From Clostridium magnum DSM 2767 (GTDB lineage: Bacteria; Bacillota; Clostridia; Clostridiales; Clostridiaceae): a DNA stretch of 64,000 nucleotides. The notes below the pieces were generated by a model that worked only from the letters and a program-made list of their open reading frames with translations, made no database searches and was not told the origin of the DNA. Made by a program: the position numbers and the translations under genes. The stretch lies in contig NZ_LWAE01000005.1 in assembly GCF_001623875.1 (NCBI RefSeq), positions 124,001 to 188,000 on the forward strand, written 5' to 3'. This document shows positions 55,557-63,463 of this stretch, piece by piece. Position 1 is the stretch's first letter. Each line of letters begins with the position of its first letter.

Positions 55557-56003
55557 ATGAGTAAGGAAAAAATATCTTATGGAGAATTAAGCGATTTAAA
55601 CTTAAAGACATTAATAGTATTAAGTAGGGCTAGCCAGAAGGTTCGTAAAAAAGAACAAAGGACAATTAAAGAGGGAGGTTTAACAGTTTCTCAGTTTGCT
55701 GTACTTGAGATGTTGTATCACAAAGGAGATTTAAAAATTTGTGAAATACTTGAGAAAGCTTTAGCCACAGGTGGGAATATGACCGTTGTCATAGATAATC
55801 TAGCTAAGGAAGACTTAGTTAGAAGATGCGTTGATCCTAAGGATAGAAGAGTTAACTTAATTAGTATTACAGAAAAAGGCAGGCAATTGATAGACGATAT
55901 TTTCCCTAAACACGTAGAAAATATTAATGAAATTTTTAATGTTTTAACAACAGAGGAAAAGAATAATTTAATAAGTTTATTAAAGAAATTATCTGGTGTA
56001 TAA
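55557..56003 (+). CDS. MarR-family transcriptional regulator
   Basis: 148 residues. Winged-helix core with SQFAVLEMLYHKGDLKICE, NMTVVIDNLAKEDLVRR and the wing DPKDRRVNLISITEKGRQL. It resembles MarR members controlling oxidant or quinone responses. The ATG has no Shine-Dalgarno and lies at the expected transcript start. The single Cys in LKICEIL could be a sensor. Operators lie in its own promoter and before the DUF1858 gene downstream, suggesting self-repression and control of that pair. Confidence 0.92.
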   Translation: MSKEKISYGELSDLNLKTLIVLSRASQKVRKKEQRTIKEGGLTVSQFAVLEMLYHKGDLKICEILEKALATGGNMTVVIDNLAKEDLVRRCVDPKDRRVNLISITEKGRQLIDDIFPKHVENINEIFNVLTTEEKNNLISLLKKLSGV

Positions 56004-56029
56004 ATATACACCTTATATTTTGAAATAAT

Positions 56030-56057
56030 ATTACTAATTAGTAATTAACTAATTAGT
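56030..56057. promoter_or_regulatory. Second MarR-type operator
   Basis: ATTACTAATTAGTAAT at 56030-56045 is a perfect palindrome matching the site in the marR promoter, followed directly by an ACTAATTAGT half copy at 56048-56057. It lies 27 bases before the DUF1858 gene. Confidence 0.7.
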
Positions 56058-56083
56058 ATCAGTAAAAGAGAGGAGATATATAA

Positions 56084-56275
56084 ATGAAAGTAGAAAAAGA
56101 AACATTAATAAAAGATATAGTAAAGATGGGACCAGAAGCAGTACAGGTACTTATGGATTTTGGAATGGGGTGCATTGGATGTCCTGCTTCACAAGCTGAA
56201 AGTATTGAACAGGCAGCTGCAGTTCATGGAATTGAAGTTGAAAAATTACTTGAGAGACTGAACCAAGTTAAATAA
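56084..56275 (+). CDS. DUF1858 domain protein (redox disulfide)
   Basis: 63 residues. The domain is associated with hybrid-cluster proteins and carries CIGCPASQAESIEQAA, a CxxC that may form a redox disulfide. Begins with KETLIKDIVKMGPEAVQVL, typical of the family. AGAGGAG precedes. It lies directly after a MarR-type operator and before a tandem Bfd protein, so a small redox relay or repair role under oxidant or nitrosative stress is likely. Confidence 0.88.
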   Translation: MKVEKETLIKDIVKMGPEAVQVLMDFGMGCIGCPASQAESIEQAAAVHGIEVEKLLERLNQVK

Positions 56276-56352
56276 GGTAAATATATATATAACACAAACA
56301 AACCAATGATAAATTCAGTTAATTATTTTAATATACAAAGGAGATAAAGAAG

Positions 56353-56751
56353 ATGTTTAAATCAATAATTTCAAAATTTATAAAATCTAAAGAAGAAGAT
56401 AAAGTAGTATGTGGATGCTACAAGGTCACTGTACAGGATTTAAAAAATGCAGTTAAAAATGGTGCTAAATCCTTTGAAGATGTACAAGCTGTTACAAAAG
56501 TGGGCGCTGGATGTGGCCATTGTGTGGAAGGCAACAGAGAACTAGTAAATGAATTAATAATTAGAAAAAAAATCGATGAAAATCAAATAGTATGTGGATG
56601 TTTTAAGGTTACAGCAGGAGATATAGTGGCTGCTGTTAAAAACGGTGCTAAGTCCTTTGAAGATGTGCAAGCAGCTACTAAAGTTGGTACAGGATGCGGC
56701 GGATGTATAGAAGGTAATAAAACATTGGTTGGCTATTTGTTGAAAAAATAA
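56353..56751 (+). CDS. Tandem Bfd-like [2Fe-2S] protein
   Basis: 132 residues. Two copies of a Bfd-like domain (about 19-65 and 82-128), each with CGC at its start and CGxC near its end (VCGCYKVTVQDL...GCGHCVEG and VCGCFKVTAGDI...GCGGCIEG). Each half should bind one [2Fe-2S] cluster with four Cys. The internal stretch NGAKSFEDVQA is identical in both, so it is a recent duplication. Likely an electron carrier, perhaps for iron release from bacterioferritin or for the DUF1858 neighbour. AAAGGAG precedes. Confidence 0.9.
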   Translation: MFKSIISKFIKSKEEDKVVCGCYKVTVQDLKNAVKNGAKSFEDVQAVTKVGAGCGHCVEGNRELVNELIIRKKIDENQIVCGCFKVTAGDIVAAVKNGAKSFEDVQAATKVGTGCGGCIEGNKTLVGYLLKK

Positions 56752-56921
56752 TACTTTAAATAAAACACTTAATATTGAGATGTTAGAGACCATGATTCAT
56801 ATTTCTGAATTATGGTCTTTTTAAAGATAACAGTTAAAAGTTCACAAAAGAAGTAACAGTTGTTATAAAACCAAATAGTGATAATTAACTGAAACAATTG
56901 TATTAAAAGGAGACGAACAAA

Positions 56922-57353
56922 ATGGAATACTTAAATAATATAGAAAAGAGTGTTAAAGAAATATGTGATGAATGTTGCCATAGGGGAACAGAACAGTGCA
57001 ATTATAGGATCTGTAATATTGGATTTGTTGATTATGTAGCTAAAAAAATTAAGAGCAATTCGACATACTCCATAGATGATGGAGAAAGTTTAATCCCTAA
57101 AAGTGATTTAAAATATTATGATGAGAAAATTATTGCACGTGGAATAGCTAATATATGTAGGCTATGTAAAGACTGTAATGAAAATCACAGTGAAAATTGT
57201 GTTGTAGCATTGATTAGACGATCTTTAGAATATACACAATTAAAGGATAAGATTGAGTATCCAGGGAATGTAATTATGTATTTAATGAATGTATCGAAAC
57301 AAAAACCAGAGTTTGCGGAGTTAATAAAAGAAGAATATATGAGAGTGGGATAA
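56922..57353 (+). CDS. Cys-rich protein of unknown function
   Basis: 143 residues with two Cys clusters: ICDECCHRGTEQCNYRIC at about 14-31 and ICRLCKDCNENHSENC at about 78-93. The spacing suggests two metal sites (zinc or Fe-S). No signal peptide or membrane span. No family recognised. AAAAGGAGACG precedes the ATG. It follows the Bfd protein by 170 bases on the same strand, so it may belong to the same redox group. Confidence 0.75.
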   Translation: MEYLNNIEKSVKEICDECCHRGTEQCNYRICNIGFVDYVAKKIKSNSTYSIDDGESLIPKSDLKYYDEKIIARGIANICRLCKDCNENHSENCVVALIRRSLEYTQLKDKIEYPGNVIMYLMNVSKQKPEFAELIKEEYMRVG

Positions 57354-57475
57354 CTTATAATAGATATTTTGGGAATATATGCAAAATGTTGGTTTTAAAA
57401 TCAAAAATACAAGCATATTCTAAATTAGTTGTTATGTACAAATTAAAGTATTTTTGATGAAAGGTATAAATCGGT

Positions 57476-58870
57476 ATGAAGAATATTAATATAGAAAGGT
57501 TTTTTAAAAGTAAGAATACAGGAAATATTGTTATTCTAATGGCTTCAATTTTACTACTATATTTACTTATTTCAGTATATTTTACTAAGCACTTCTTTTT
57601 TAATACAGTAATAAACGGAGCAGATGTCTCATTAAAATCCTATGATGATTCGGAGCATATAATTAGAAGTTATATTAAGGATTATAAGCTACAGTTAGTG
57701 GAGAGAAACGGGGAAGTAGAGGCAATAATAGGACAAAATATAGGAATGGAATACAATGAAAAAAATAGTATTTCTAAAATTTATCATAGGAAAAATCCAT
57801 TCAAATGGATTATTTCATTATTAAAGGATCAAAAATATTATGTAAATGATTTATTTATTTACAATAAAGATAACTTGGAAAATAAAATAAATCAATTAAA
57901 TTGTTTGAATAAAGCTATTACAGAATCCAAGAATGTAAGTTTTAAGTATTCAAATGGCTCATATGAGGTGATTGGAGAAGTATATGGAAATAAGATAAAT
58001 AAAGATAAGTTAAATGAAGCCATAAAAATGAGCATATTAGAAGGAGAAACAAAATTAGATTTAAATGAAAAATTCTGTTACGAAAATCCAAAGTACACTC
58101 TAAGTTCTGATAAAACCTCTAAAACTAAGAATTTGCTAAATAAGTATGTATCAACAAAAATTACTTATATATTTGGAAATGAAAATGAAATATTAGGCGG
58201 GAATATAATAAATGAATGGCTTAGTGTTGATGAAAATTTAGAAGCGGTAATAAATGAAAAAGCAGTTAAGGAATATGTACAAGGATTAAGCAAAAAATAT
58301 GATACAGTTGGAATAGCAAGAAATTTTAAAACATCTACAGGTAAAGTAGTAGAGGTTAAGGGTGGACTTTATGGATGGAAAATTAATAGTTCTGCTGAAA
58401 CAAAAGCATTATTAGAAAATATAAAACTTGGTGAAATACTTAAAAAAGAACCTATATATATTCAAAAGGCTTTATCTAGAGGTGAAGATGAAATAGGCAA
58501 TACTTATGTAGAAATTAATATAACAAGACAGCATTTATGGTTTTATAAAGAAGGAAAGCTTATAACTCAAGGTGATGTAGTAACAGGAAACCCTAATAGA
58601 GGATCTTCTACTGTGCTTGGAACTTATATGCTTAATTATAAACAAAATGGTGCAACTTTAAGTGGACCAAATTATGAAGCTGAAGTAACTTATTGGATGC
58701 CTTTTTACGGAAATATAGGAATACATGATGCAAGCTGGAGATATTCTTTTGGAGGAGAGATATATAAGCGAAATGGAAGCCATGGATGTGTAAATGCCCC
58801 ATTATATTTGGCTAAAATAATTTTTGATAACATAGAAGATGGAACTCCTATTATTTCTTATGAAGAATAG
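57476..58870 (+). CDS. L,D-transpeptidase (YkuD) with N-terminal anchor
   Basis: 464 residues. One membrane span (about 17-38), then two peptidoglycan-binding (PG_binding_4-like) repeats (GADVSLKSYDDSEHII, VKGGLYGWKI) and a C-terminal YkuD domain from about residue 345. It has VEINITRQHLWFYKEGKL, GIHDASWR and the catalytic SHGCVNAP. It makes 3-3 cross-links in peptidoglycan or anchors proteins to the wall. GAAAGGTA precedes. Confidence 0.92.
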   Translation: MKNINIERFFKSKNTGNIVILMASILLLYLLISVYFTKHFFFNTVINGADVSLKSYDDSEHIIRSYIKDYKLQLVERNGEVEAIIGQNIGMEYNEKNSISKIYHRKNPFKWIISLLKDQKYYVNDLFIYNKDNLENKINQLNCLNKAITESKNVSFKYSNGSYEVIGEVYGNKINKDKLNEAIKMSILEGETKLDLNEKFCYENPKYTLSSDKTSKTKNLLNKYVSTKITYIFGNENEILGGNIINEWLSVDENLEAVINEKAVKEYVQGLSKKYDTVGIARNFKTSTGKVVEVKGGLYGWKINSSAETKALLENIKLGEILKKEPIYIQKALSRGEDEIGNTYVEINITRQHLWFYKEGKLITQGDVVTGNPNRGSSTVLGTYMLNYKQNGATLSGPNYEAEVTYWMPFYGNIGIHDASWRYSFGGEIYKRNGSHGCVNAPLYLAKIIFDNIEDGTPIISYEE

Positions 58871-58955
58871 AACTATAGCTAAATAAAAATAATTGGAGGT
58901 TCCGAAAGTATTCAGTTTGATATTGATAATTTGATTTTTTTGTTAATTGGATAAC

Positions 58956-58986
58956 AAAAGTGCAGTCAAAATGTCAATGGCTGCAC
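58956..58986 (-). terminator. Terminator of the LysM gene
   Basis: On the minus strand GTGCAG and CTGCAC pair around a 15-base loop and TTTTG follows, 65 bases past the gene end. Confidence 0.65.
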
Positions 58987-59051
58987 CAAATATGATTATA
59001 TATCTAATAAGCCTTAACCTTTAATGGCAACTTATATCAGATTACTTACCG

Positions 59052-60452
59052 CTATCTTGTAGGAGACCAATCAAGGTTATAAAAGGTGAACCCACTTAAT
59101 ATATTAATTGGAACTAATTTTATTATATCTATACTCCAAACTTCAACAGGACGATATTCATCTCTGCACCCTGATAAGTAAGCAATCTTTCTACTGTCAG
59201 GAGACCAAGTTACAGGTGTAGAATAACAGCTGGAAATCGCCACGGTAGAATCACCTTCCCCTTTTGCTCCAGTTAATCTAATTAATGAGTAATATTTCCC
59301 GTTTATAAATTGTGTTGAACTATAAGCTATTTTAGTTGAATCTGGAGACCAGGTTGGATAGTAATTTTTTGCTTCAGGGCCACCAGGAATTTTATATATG
59401 TTCCTTGTAGCAAGTTCCATTGTATAAATTTCCGATATGCTGGCACCAGGTGTAGTCCATAAAACAAATTTACCATTTGGAGATAGCCTTACATTGTTCA
59501 AAGGCCAATTGGTGTTATTTGTAATTTGTGTTTCGTTGGTTCCATCTAAGTTGTTTTTGTAAAGCTGACTGATATTTGATTTATCCTTTGCCTCATATAG
59601 CAGTTCAGTACCATTTGGGAACCATTGAACGTGTGAAGTTCCTGAGCAATTGATTGTTTTGAATGTATTATTTAAAACGTCATAGATTCTAATGATTTTA
59701 TTATCAGAGTAAACGATTCTTTTGCTATCTGGAGCCCAATCAATAAACCCTGGAACAGTAATCTGATCAATTTTCGAAACTTTCATTGTTGTAAAGTCTA
59801 TGATAGAGATGATTCCAGAGTTCCCCACATATGCAATACGGTTCTGATTTGGGGACCAAAATATCCGTGATGTTTCACTTGCTTGATCTATAGACATAGT
59901 ACTCAATTTGCCCGTATTTGGCTCATACAGTCCCAAGTAAGATTCAATACCGTCATTCAATATTACAGCCAATCTTCCTGTACCACCAGGCGGTGGATAT
60001 GGAATTGCAATAGTCATACCTGGTATTATAGACGGAGTAAGACCAGGGTTTGCTTTTATTATAAGTTCAGGCCTTGGTTGTCCGTTAAGTATAACATTAT
60101 ATTTTGCTGCAATTTTATAAAGAGTGTCACCTGGTCTAACAATATAATAGGGTACTCCTTGAGGAATAATTAGAATTTGTCCAGGTACTATGATATATGG
60201 TGGGGCAATTCCATTTGCTTCTATGATTATACTGGTAGGTACACCATAAATTTGTGATATAGAGAAAATAGATTCACCAGGTTTTACAACATAAGTAGTT
60301 ACACCAGGAGGCATTGATAACTGCTGGCCTATATAGATTGTATAGGGGGCTGTAAGATTGTTTGAATTTATAAGAGAGATGAGAGGAATATTAAAGCGTC
60401 TAGCTATATTATTAAGTGTGTCACCTGAACGGACAGTGTAAAATACTTGCAT
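59052..60452 (-). CDS. Triple LysM protein with TolB-like beta-propeller
   Basis: About 466 residues. Three LysM repeats at about 3-45, 50-95 and 99-155 (YTVRSGDTLNNIARRF, YVVKPGESIFSIS, YIVRPGDTLYKIA) are followed by a beta-propeller of TolB/PD40 type with repeated WSPDSxKIAY units (IFWSPNQNRIAYVG, DWAPDSKRIVYSD, TWSPDSTKIAYSS, TWSPDSRKIAYLS). No signal peptide, as in many spore or cell-wall LysM proteins of clostridia. The ATG at 60452 has GGAG six bases upstream. Likely a peptidoglycan-bound or spore-associated protein. Confidence 0.88.
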   Translation of the reverse strand: MQVFYTVRSGDTLNNIARRFNIPLISLINSNNLTAPYTIYIGQQLSMPPGVTTYVVKPGESIFSISQIYGVPTSIIIEANGIAPPYIIVPGQILIIPQGVPYYIVRPGDTLYKIAAKYNVILNGQPRPELIIKANPGLTPSIIPGMTIAIPYPPPGGTGRLAVILNDGIESYLGLYEPNTGKLSTMSIDQASETSRIFWSPNQNRIAYVGNSGIISIIDFTTMKVSKIDQITVPGFIDWAPDSKRIVYSDNKIIRIYDVLNNTFKTINCSGTSHVQWFPNGTELLYEAKDKSNISQLYKNNLDGTNETQITNNTNWPLNNVRLSPNGKFVLWTTPGASISEIYTMELATRNIYKIPGGPEAKNYYPTWSPDSTKIAYSSTQFINGKYYSLIRLTGAKGEGDSTVAISSCYSTPVTWSPDSRKIAYLSGCRDEYRPVEVWSIDIIKLVPINILSGFTFYNLDWSPTR

Positions 60453-60528
60453 AGGATTCTCCAAAAACAATTAATATTGATATATATAATATGATTTTAA
60501 AAAAAATTGGTGAATTTAAAAATGCGGT

Positions 60529-60576
60529 ATATCTAAAAGCCAAATTAGTATAAATGCTAATTTGGCTTTTAGATAT
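60529..60576. repeat. Perfect 20-bp inverted repeat
   Basis: ATATCTAAAAGCCAAATTAG and its exact complement enclose an eight-base loop. No T run follows, so it is not a simple terminator. It lies between the divergent LysM gene and the anchored protein gene. Confidence 0.75.
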
Positions 60577-60721
60577 GGATTGACTTACAGAAACAATCCT
60601 AAAATGGTAATACTCATAACTATCGGATGGACAAAAGTCCTAAAAAGTGATATTTTTAAATTGTATAATTTAATAAATAAAATCCGGTTATTTAAATAAA
60701 GCGCATTAATAAGGGGGAAAA

Positions 60722-61303
60722 ATGGGAAAAGTAAGGAAAAAGATATGGTTGTTTATACTTATACCAGTATTAGTGTTGGCAGTTGCAGGTGGTGGAGCCT
60801 ATTTTTATTTACAGACAAAATTAAAAGCAGCAGGGAACAGCACTAACACAGAAGTTGTAAATGCCATGATAAAAGAAATGGTTACACATCCTACAGAGGT
60901 AAAAGAAATGATGGACTCCATAATTATAACTGATCAAGGTGCAAGTACATCTTCAGAGGGTAAAGAAAAATCAGCTGATACAGGGAATAAAAGTGGAAAT
61001 GCATCCACTGGAACATCACCATCTTCTGTAGAGAAGAGTGTACCCACTCCAAGTTCATCATCTGCGGCTCCAGTTAAAAGTGAAACTACTTCTGATAGTT
61101 CATCAATATCTTCTCTTGAATATATGAAAGCACATCCTAGTGAGTATGAACTTCTTAGCACAGGTGCAAAAAATTTGGGAGGCAATAATTATCGCCTGAC
61201 AGCAACTGTTAGACATAAACTTACAGGAAAAATAAATACTGTAGAGGTTACAACACAATTAAGCGAAAGCATGAAAGAAACGTTGAGAACTTATAGAAAA
61301 TAA
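60722..61303 (+). CDS. Membrane-anchored Ser/Thr-rich protein, unknown
   Basis: 193 residues. N-terminal basic start and one span (LFILIPVLVLAVAGGGAYFY), then a helix (EVVNAMIKEMVTHPTEVKEM), a Ser/Thr/Pro-rich linker at about 75-135 and a small C-terminal domain (SEYELLSTGAKNLGGNNYRL). Extracytoplasmic. I do not recognise a family. AAGGGGG precedes the ATG. Confidence 0.78.
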   Translation: MGKVRKKIWLFILIPVLVLAVAGGGAYFYLQTKLKAAGNSTNTEVVNAMIKEMVTHPTEVKEMMDSIIITDQGASTSSEGKEKSADTGNKSGNASTGTSPSSVEKSVPTPSSSSAAPVKSETTSDSSSISSLEYMKAHPSEYELLSTGAKNLGGNNYRLTATVRHKLTGKINTVEVTTQLSESMKETLRTYRK

Positions 61304-61321
61304 ATATAGTTTAGGATGAAG

Positions 61322-61355
61322 ACCCTGGCTAATTAATTAGTCCAGGGTTTTCTTT
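61322..61355 (+). terminator. Rho-independent terminator
   Basis: ACCCTGG pairs with CCAGGGT and TTTCTTTC follows. Confidence 0.78.
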
Positions 61356-61406
61356 CTATACAGACTAACATAACAAAAATGTAATATTAATTATGGAGGA
61401 AATAAA

Positions 61407-62741
61407 ATGGCAGAAATTATAACCATAGGAATATTCCTAGCTGCATTATGCATTTGTATTATTGGAAAAGTACAGATATTGTATGCATTAATATTTGGAT
61501 TATTTTGTTTTACTGGATATAGTATTTATGAGGGCAATTCCATAAAAGTAACTATGGGCATGCTTTGGAAAGGTGTAGCAAAGGTGAAAACTATCCTAAT
61601 TGTCTTTGCACTTATAGGACTTCTTACTGCTGTTTGGAGGGCTGGAGGAACCATACCTTTTATTCTCTACCATGCAATTAGCATAATTCAGCCAAGAATA
61701 TTTGTGCTTTGTACATTTTTACTATGTTGTGTAATGTCATTTCTTACAGGCACATCCTTTGGTACAGCAAGTACTATGGGAGTAATTTGTATGATGCTTT
61801 CTAATTCTGCAGGACTTAACCCTCTGCTTACAGGTGGTGCAGTATTATCCGGTATTTTCTTTGGGGATAGATGTTCACCTATGTCCTCAAGTGCCCAGCT
61901 TGTATGTGCGCTGACAAAAACAGATATTTATGAAAATATAAAAGGCATGACGAAAACATCTATTGTGCCACTAATTTTCACCTGCATTTTTTATGTTTTT
62001 GCAGCTAAAACAGGTGGTTTAAATATTGTAGATACCTCTTCAGCAGAATTGTTTAGCAAGTCTTTTAATCTGGAGTGGATCACTGTTATTCCTGCCATAC
62101 TAATTTTGCTTTTAGCTATTTTACATATTGATGTGAAATATGCCATGGGAATAAGTATACTGACAGGTTGTATAATTTGTCTTACAATTCAGGGGTTTAC
62201 AGTTTCAAAACTAATTTCTTGTTTGATTTTTGGGTATCAGGCTCCTGATAATCCAAGGTTAGCATTACTACTAAATGGCGGAGGCTTAGTATCTATGTTT
62301 CGGGTAGGGGCTATTGTTACCATTTCATCATCTTATTCCGGTATTTTTTCACAGACTAAGCTTTTAAATGGTGTGAGGAGTTTAATTCAAAAAATTTCTC
62401 GCTATATAACTTCCTTTGGTGGGGCTGTTGTTATAGCAATATTTTTCAGCGGAATCAGCTGTAACCAAACTCTGGCTGTTATTATTACTGAGCAGATGAG
62501 CAGTGACTTATATACTGATAAGAAGGAGTTGGCTATGGTATTAGAAAATACTGCTATTGTCATTGCACCTTTGATTCCCTGGAGTATTGCTGGTGCTGTA
62601 CCAATCACTACAATTGGAGCAACCTCTGGATGTTTAATATACGCAGTATATTTATATGCTTTACCAATATGGAATTTTATAATTACTCTGTTGCATACAA
62701 GAATTGATATAAGAGATAAGTTTATAAAGTCTTCTATCTAA
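61407..62741 (+). CDS. nhaC: NhaC-family Na+/H+ antiporter
   Basis: 444 residues with about eleven or twelve spans. The stretches FLTGTSFGTASTMGVICMM, GGAVLSGIFFGDRCSPMSS and FSGISCNQTLAVIITEQMS are hallmarks of the NhaC group, which exchanges Na+ for H+ or, in some members, amino-acid pairs. GGAGG precedes the ATG. Single gene. Confidence 0.9.
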   Translation: MAEIITIGIFLAALCICIIGKVQILYALIFGLFCFTGYSIYEGNSIKVTMGMLWKGVAKVKTILIVFALIGLLTAVWRAGGTIPFILYHAISIIQPRIFVLCTFLLCCVMSFLTGTSFGTASTMGVICMMLSNSAGLNPLLTGGAVLSGIFFGDRCSPMSSSAQLVCALTKTDIYENIKGMTKTSIVPLIFTCIFYVFAAKTGGLNIVDTSSAELFSKSFNLEWITVIPAILILLLAILHIDVKYAMGISILTGCIICLTIQGFTVSKLISCLIFGYQAPDNPRLALLLNGGGLVSMFRVGAIVTISSSYSGIFSQTKLLNGVRSLIQKISRYITSFGGAVVIAIFFSGISCNQTLAVIITEQMSSDLYTDKKELAMVLENTAIVIAPLIPWSIAGAVPITTIGATSGCLIYAVYLYALPIWNFIITLLHTRIDIRDKFIKSSI

Positions 62742-62790
62742 TTTAAGATATAAGGTAGATACTAATATTGCATGGTATGGAAGGAGAAAA

Positions 62791-62880
62791 AATGCTTATA
62801 TTCATATTTGTTTTTCGTGATAGGGGTCATGGTAGCAGCAATACTTTTGTGATATCATGAGCGTAAGAAAAAGAAATATG
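62791..62880 (+). pseudogene. Possible broken small membrane protein gene
   Basis: A strong GGAAGGAG precedes ATG at 62791. The frame gives MLIFIFVF, then another frame reads FVIGVMVAAILL, a TGA and YHERKKKKYV. Together they would form one membrane span with a basic tail, broken by a shift and a stop. A 22-residue peptide in the first frame is the alternative. Confidence 0.3.
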
Positions 62881-62890
62881 TGAGGAAACT

Positions 62891-63217
62891 ATGGAAAAGA
62901 AAGTTGGAATTATAAATTGTTTTGAAGTATCTAAAAGATGCTCTGGGTCAGGCTGTTTTAAAGCTTTTAATAATAAGGGAGCTTCTTTCGAAAATTATGA
63001 CACCGATTCACAATTAGTAAGTTTTGTGCACTGTAATGGTTGCAGTGAAGATTCGGTAAATCAGGTGGTGACAAGGGCACAAAAGATGAAAGAAGCTGGA
63101 GTGAATACAATACACTTATCCTCCTGCGTAAGATCTAGATGCTCTTATTATAAGGAATTTATAGAAGCTTTATCAAAAGATTTTGAAGTGGTGGGTTATA
63201 CCCATGGTAGTTCATAG
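62891..63217 (+). CDS. CGGC-domain protein
   Basis: 108 residues with a Cys-rich metal-binding pattern: IINCFEVSKRCSGSGCFKAF, FVHCNGCSED and LSSCVRSRCSYYKEF. This matches small CGGC-domain proteins, presumed to bind a metal. Function not established. GAGGAAAC precedes the ATG. Confidence 0.85.
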   Translation: MEKKVGIINCFEVSKRCSGSGCFKAFNNKGASFENYDTDSQLVSFVHCNGCSEDSVNQVVTRAQKMKEAGVNTIHLSSCVRSRCSYYKEFIEALSKDFEVVGYTHGSS

Positions 63218-63360
63218 GGGAAAAAGGGAAAGTCAGAGTAGAATTACGTTGGGCGATAACAAAAGCTACAGGAAAAATATAGTGTAGCTGAACTTAACTA
63301 GAAATAAAAAGAACTAAAGTTATTATTGTGTTTATTTAATAGTCTAGTTAATATCCCAGA

Positions 63361-63387
63361 GTGCACCTTGAAAAGGGTGCATTTTTA
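63361..63387 (+). terminator. Rho-independent terminator
   Basis: TGCACC pairs with GGTGCA and TTTTT follows, between the CGGC gene and the helicase gene. Confidence 0.72.
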
Positions 63388-63463
63388 CTTATTAAACTAG
63401 ATGTAATTATTTATACTTTGGTATATACTTATGAAGTAATTTAGTAGAATGGGAGCAATATTA

